Below, in pieces: positions 61,411 to 64,000 of a DNA stretch of 64,000 nucleotides. Within the stretch, counting starts at the first letter, position 1, and the number at the start of each line of letters is the position of its first letter. The notes under the pieces were generated by a model. That model was not told the origin of the DNA and made no database searches. It worked only from the letters and a program-made list of their open reading frames with translations. This stretch comes from Stratiolaelaps scimitus (Eukaryota > Arthropoda > Arachnida > Mesostigmata > Laelapidae): positions 1,426,001 to 1,490,000 of the forward strand of contig JABWDB010000035.1 of the NCBI GenBank assembly GCA_019614645.1, read 5' to 3'. Made by a program: the position numbers and the translations under genes.

Positions 61411-64000
61411 CTGTAACCGCAACAAAATCAAAATGAGATGAGAGAAAATTAATGAATTAGCTCGAATACGACACAAGGTACTTAGCAATTTGTAACTATC
61501 GGTGGTATTTGCTTTTGGAACGGGTAGGTAGAGGTAGAGGTATATTGGTTTATTAAAGGAGCTGCAATTTTACAATGCTTAAGCTATATTATATATAGGC
61601 ACATTTCTATCCGTAAAAGTACTTACGAAGAACTTAAACAACTTACGATAGCCAATAACTCACTATGATCTATGTGCAACATAAAATTCACACAACCTAC
61701 AGAATTGCGTGCATCATATAACTTGGTATATGTATATACCAAGTTATATAGGCCAAGTTGACGTATGTGTATACCAGGTTGACGGAGCGAGCGAGTACAT
61801 GCCGTCATTAGTTGTCTAATCAAGCGGCGTTCATCAAACACACTCAACGAGTTGTTACTTTTCCAGCGTTTCGTGTCGACATAAACAGAGGCTGCCTCGA
61901 TATTCAACGACCCAATCGGTGACGGAGCATTATCTTCAACGGGAGAATTCGCCGATGAAAGTGATTCAGCATCGAGTTGAACGAGTGATCTCAGCTAGCA
62001 TCAACCATTTTGTGGAGAGGTGCAATCCATGGATTTGGTTTTTTCCTAGTCGCGCTGTCACACAGGAAATATTGTTTGTTGTCAACAACAGCCCGAAGAT
62101 GCCTCACTAGCAGTATCGTCTAGTCGTTCAGGTACATTGTCCTTGAAAAACTACGTCTATCTGGCAATGACGACAAATGTGTAAGAAGAAATCAACTCTG
62201 CGTATCAATTTGACCATATACATGTGCACACAAGGTGCTCTGCGCATCTCAGCGTTCGAGAATCTCGAGGGGCAATTAGAAATCCTGTGGCCAGATACGT
62301 TGAACCCTCTTACGCTTAAGGCAGCTCAACGTCCACAGGTTTAGGCCCGTATAACCTTTTTCTTTTTTTCTTTTTTAATACAGAGGTTAAAGGCAAACCA
62401 TGCATCGGCACCACTCTTCACTTCCCGTATAACCTGTGAGTGCCGAAGTGCCTCTGCATTATGTTCCTCTCGCACCAATACCGAACACACGTATGTGTCT
62501 GCCACCGATTCTCGTTACCGCAAATTCTTGTCAACAGGAAACAAATTTTTGTCTGGTCGATGCGCATAGGCATCGCCGCGGATTATGCAAGGTCGTCTAC
62601 TGACAGCTCAACCTGTTCAAATGAACAGGATAGGCCTCTCGCTGAAGCTGTTAACGATTGGGTAGTCATTCCGAATCTGGATTTAGGTCGAGGGGGCACG
62701 ACACAACACGATACATCCTGCTCTGTCCAATGGATGCCCACGATGACATTGTAATTGCGAAATCATCGCAGCAGACCAACGCGCCATACATTCTGTTCAG
62801 CGGCAATCGTTGTCGGCAAAACTTAGCGCCTTGAAATCTTCATCTTTTAGTTAGCCCTTCCTTCTGTGGCAATCGAATGAAAATGCCTGTCACTCGACCT
62901 TGTGAGCTCAGCAGGTGCTGGCCACACCAGTCAATGCTGCGTACTGTAACAGTGGTAATAGCCGCAGCATCACTCCTCATAATGGCTCCATTGCTTACCC
63001 AGATGAAATCGATAACTGTCACTATATGTATTCCGCATTCGTAATTTGACGTAAGCGTACTTGACGCCGAAGTGTCCCTTGGCGATGCACAGCAAATAGA
63101 CCGTGAATCAATGAAATTTCGATAATTGTCTCGTTCTGTGCCACTGCGATGCTTTCGTGGCTAGCGACCGTGCTTCTCGCCGACCTTGCATTCGATAGAG
63201 CGAACCACACAATACCCTGATAGGGTCCGATGGCGCCGATATGTCCCGCGCCTTCGCGGACCACTCAATACTACCCAACGGCTGAACACTCGGTTACGTC
63301 TAGGATTATGCTTGATGTAGCCAGCTGTATGTGCCAACTCGACAACCACACGCCAAACCCATCGTAGACGAACAGTCCAACGAGTTCTCTTGATAGAAAA
63401 TACAAAAACAAAGCAACTAGCAGTTTGGGCTAGTGTTCTCTATTGCCAATTTTAGAAGTTATATATATATATATATATATACATCGGGGCTTACCAACGA
63501 TATACATCACCATATCTTTAAATACAATTGAGATATCCGAGTATGTTCGTACAACTGAGATTAGTCAATCAAAAATCCAGTCTGCTATCGATATCTGTAG
63601 TATTTTTTGCAAGTTGCAAACGCGAGCTCGACATACGAGATCGCTAAGTCGTATCTGATCAGCGTAGTTCTTCTAAGGGACATACACCATAAGCGCATAG
63701 GTACACTCATAACCCCTATTCCTGTTGTTGAGTTTTGTCGTTCTTCAGCGAACCATGGTCGAGCGCGGTTGCATCTGGGATGTCTTCCTCTGTCGACGTT
63801 ATCACAGAGAAGCAGGAGGACCTGGTCAAATGAAGCGATAAAAAATATACATTGATATGTCCGCAAAACGTCAATAGTATTATACATAACGGGGCACATG
63901 TAAGCGGCACATTGTCTGTCTACCATACGCTTTTCAACGCACGAAGATGATATGACCATTAATGGAGTTTTGGTATTACCTCAGTCCGGCCCTTTGATCC
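61411..64000. other. Region upstream of the first visible Met-like exon
   Basis: Presumably an intron or 5' region of the Met-like gene. I could not identify the start-codon exon here; it may be very short or beyond the window. Open frames of 60-124 codons are present on both strands without recognisable similarity. It has an (AT)n tract at about 63461-63481. Confidence 0.4.
61525..61592 (-). repeat. SINE family B copy (3' part)
   Basis: TTGGTTTATTAAAGGAGCTG then CAATTTTACAATGCTTAAGC is nearly identical to the copies at 21115-21215 and 24735-24850. The B-box end is absent. GGTAGAGGTAGAGGTA repeats precede it. Confidence 0.55.

Overview
The window is nuclear DNA from an animal with spliced genes. 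All four recognisable protein genes lie on the minus strand. The gene content (a Methoprene-tolerant-type bHLH-PAS protein, a Keap1-like BTB-kelch protein, a Na+/K+-ATPase alpha paralogue and the helicase DDX19/Dbp5), introns of about 0.1 to 4 kb and a very high density of (AT)n microsatellites suggest an arthropod. I lean towards a chelicerate such as a mite, but that is an inference from gene style and not something the sequence proves.

Layout in minus-strand gene order. (1) 61410 down to 47000: eleven exons of a Met/Gce-like juvenile-hormone-receptor-type bHLH-PAS protein. The 5' end is missing, because the first visible exon begins at a splice acceptor. (2) 32708 down to 16642: fifteen coding exons of a 600-residue Keap1-like protein (BTB, BACK, six kelch repeats) that would act as a Cullin-3 substrate adaptor. 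(3) 13594 down to 10136: one uninterrupted 1152-codon reading frame for a Na+/K+-ATPase alpha subunit with all catalytic motifs and an unusual basic N-terminal extension of about 120 to 150 residues. It is probably a functional retrogene. (4) 6845 down to 1903: seven exons of the mRNA-export DEAD-box helicase DDX19/Dbp5 (492 residues). I assembled the exons by hand; all internal junctions keep phase and use GT-AG sites.

The non-coding part is repeat-rich. It holds at least three tRNA-derived SINE-like families, two or three LINE relics, a short LINE-tail-like insertion with a perfect 17-bp target-site duplication, two large inverted-repeat structures in the Keap1 introns, and dozens of (AT)n and (ATT)n tracts concentrated between about 35.9 and 46 kb. 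I saw no tRNA, rRNA or CRISPR features.

The genes do not form one pathway or operon. Met (hormone-dependent transcription) and Keap1 (oxidative and xenobiotic stress sensing) are neighbours in the same orientation. Na+/K+-ATPase and DDX19 are housekeeping-type functions. No previously undescribed multi-gene system is evident. The points most worth following up are the intronless, N-terminally extended Na+/K+-ATPase, the altered cysteine and tyrosine positions of the Keap1-like protein, the Met homologue itself, and the inverted-repeat and SINE nest inside Keap1.
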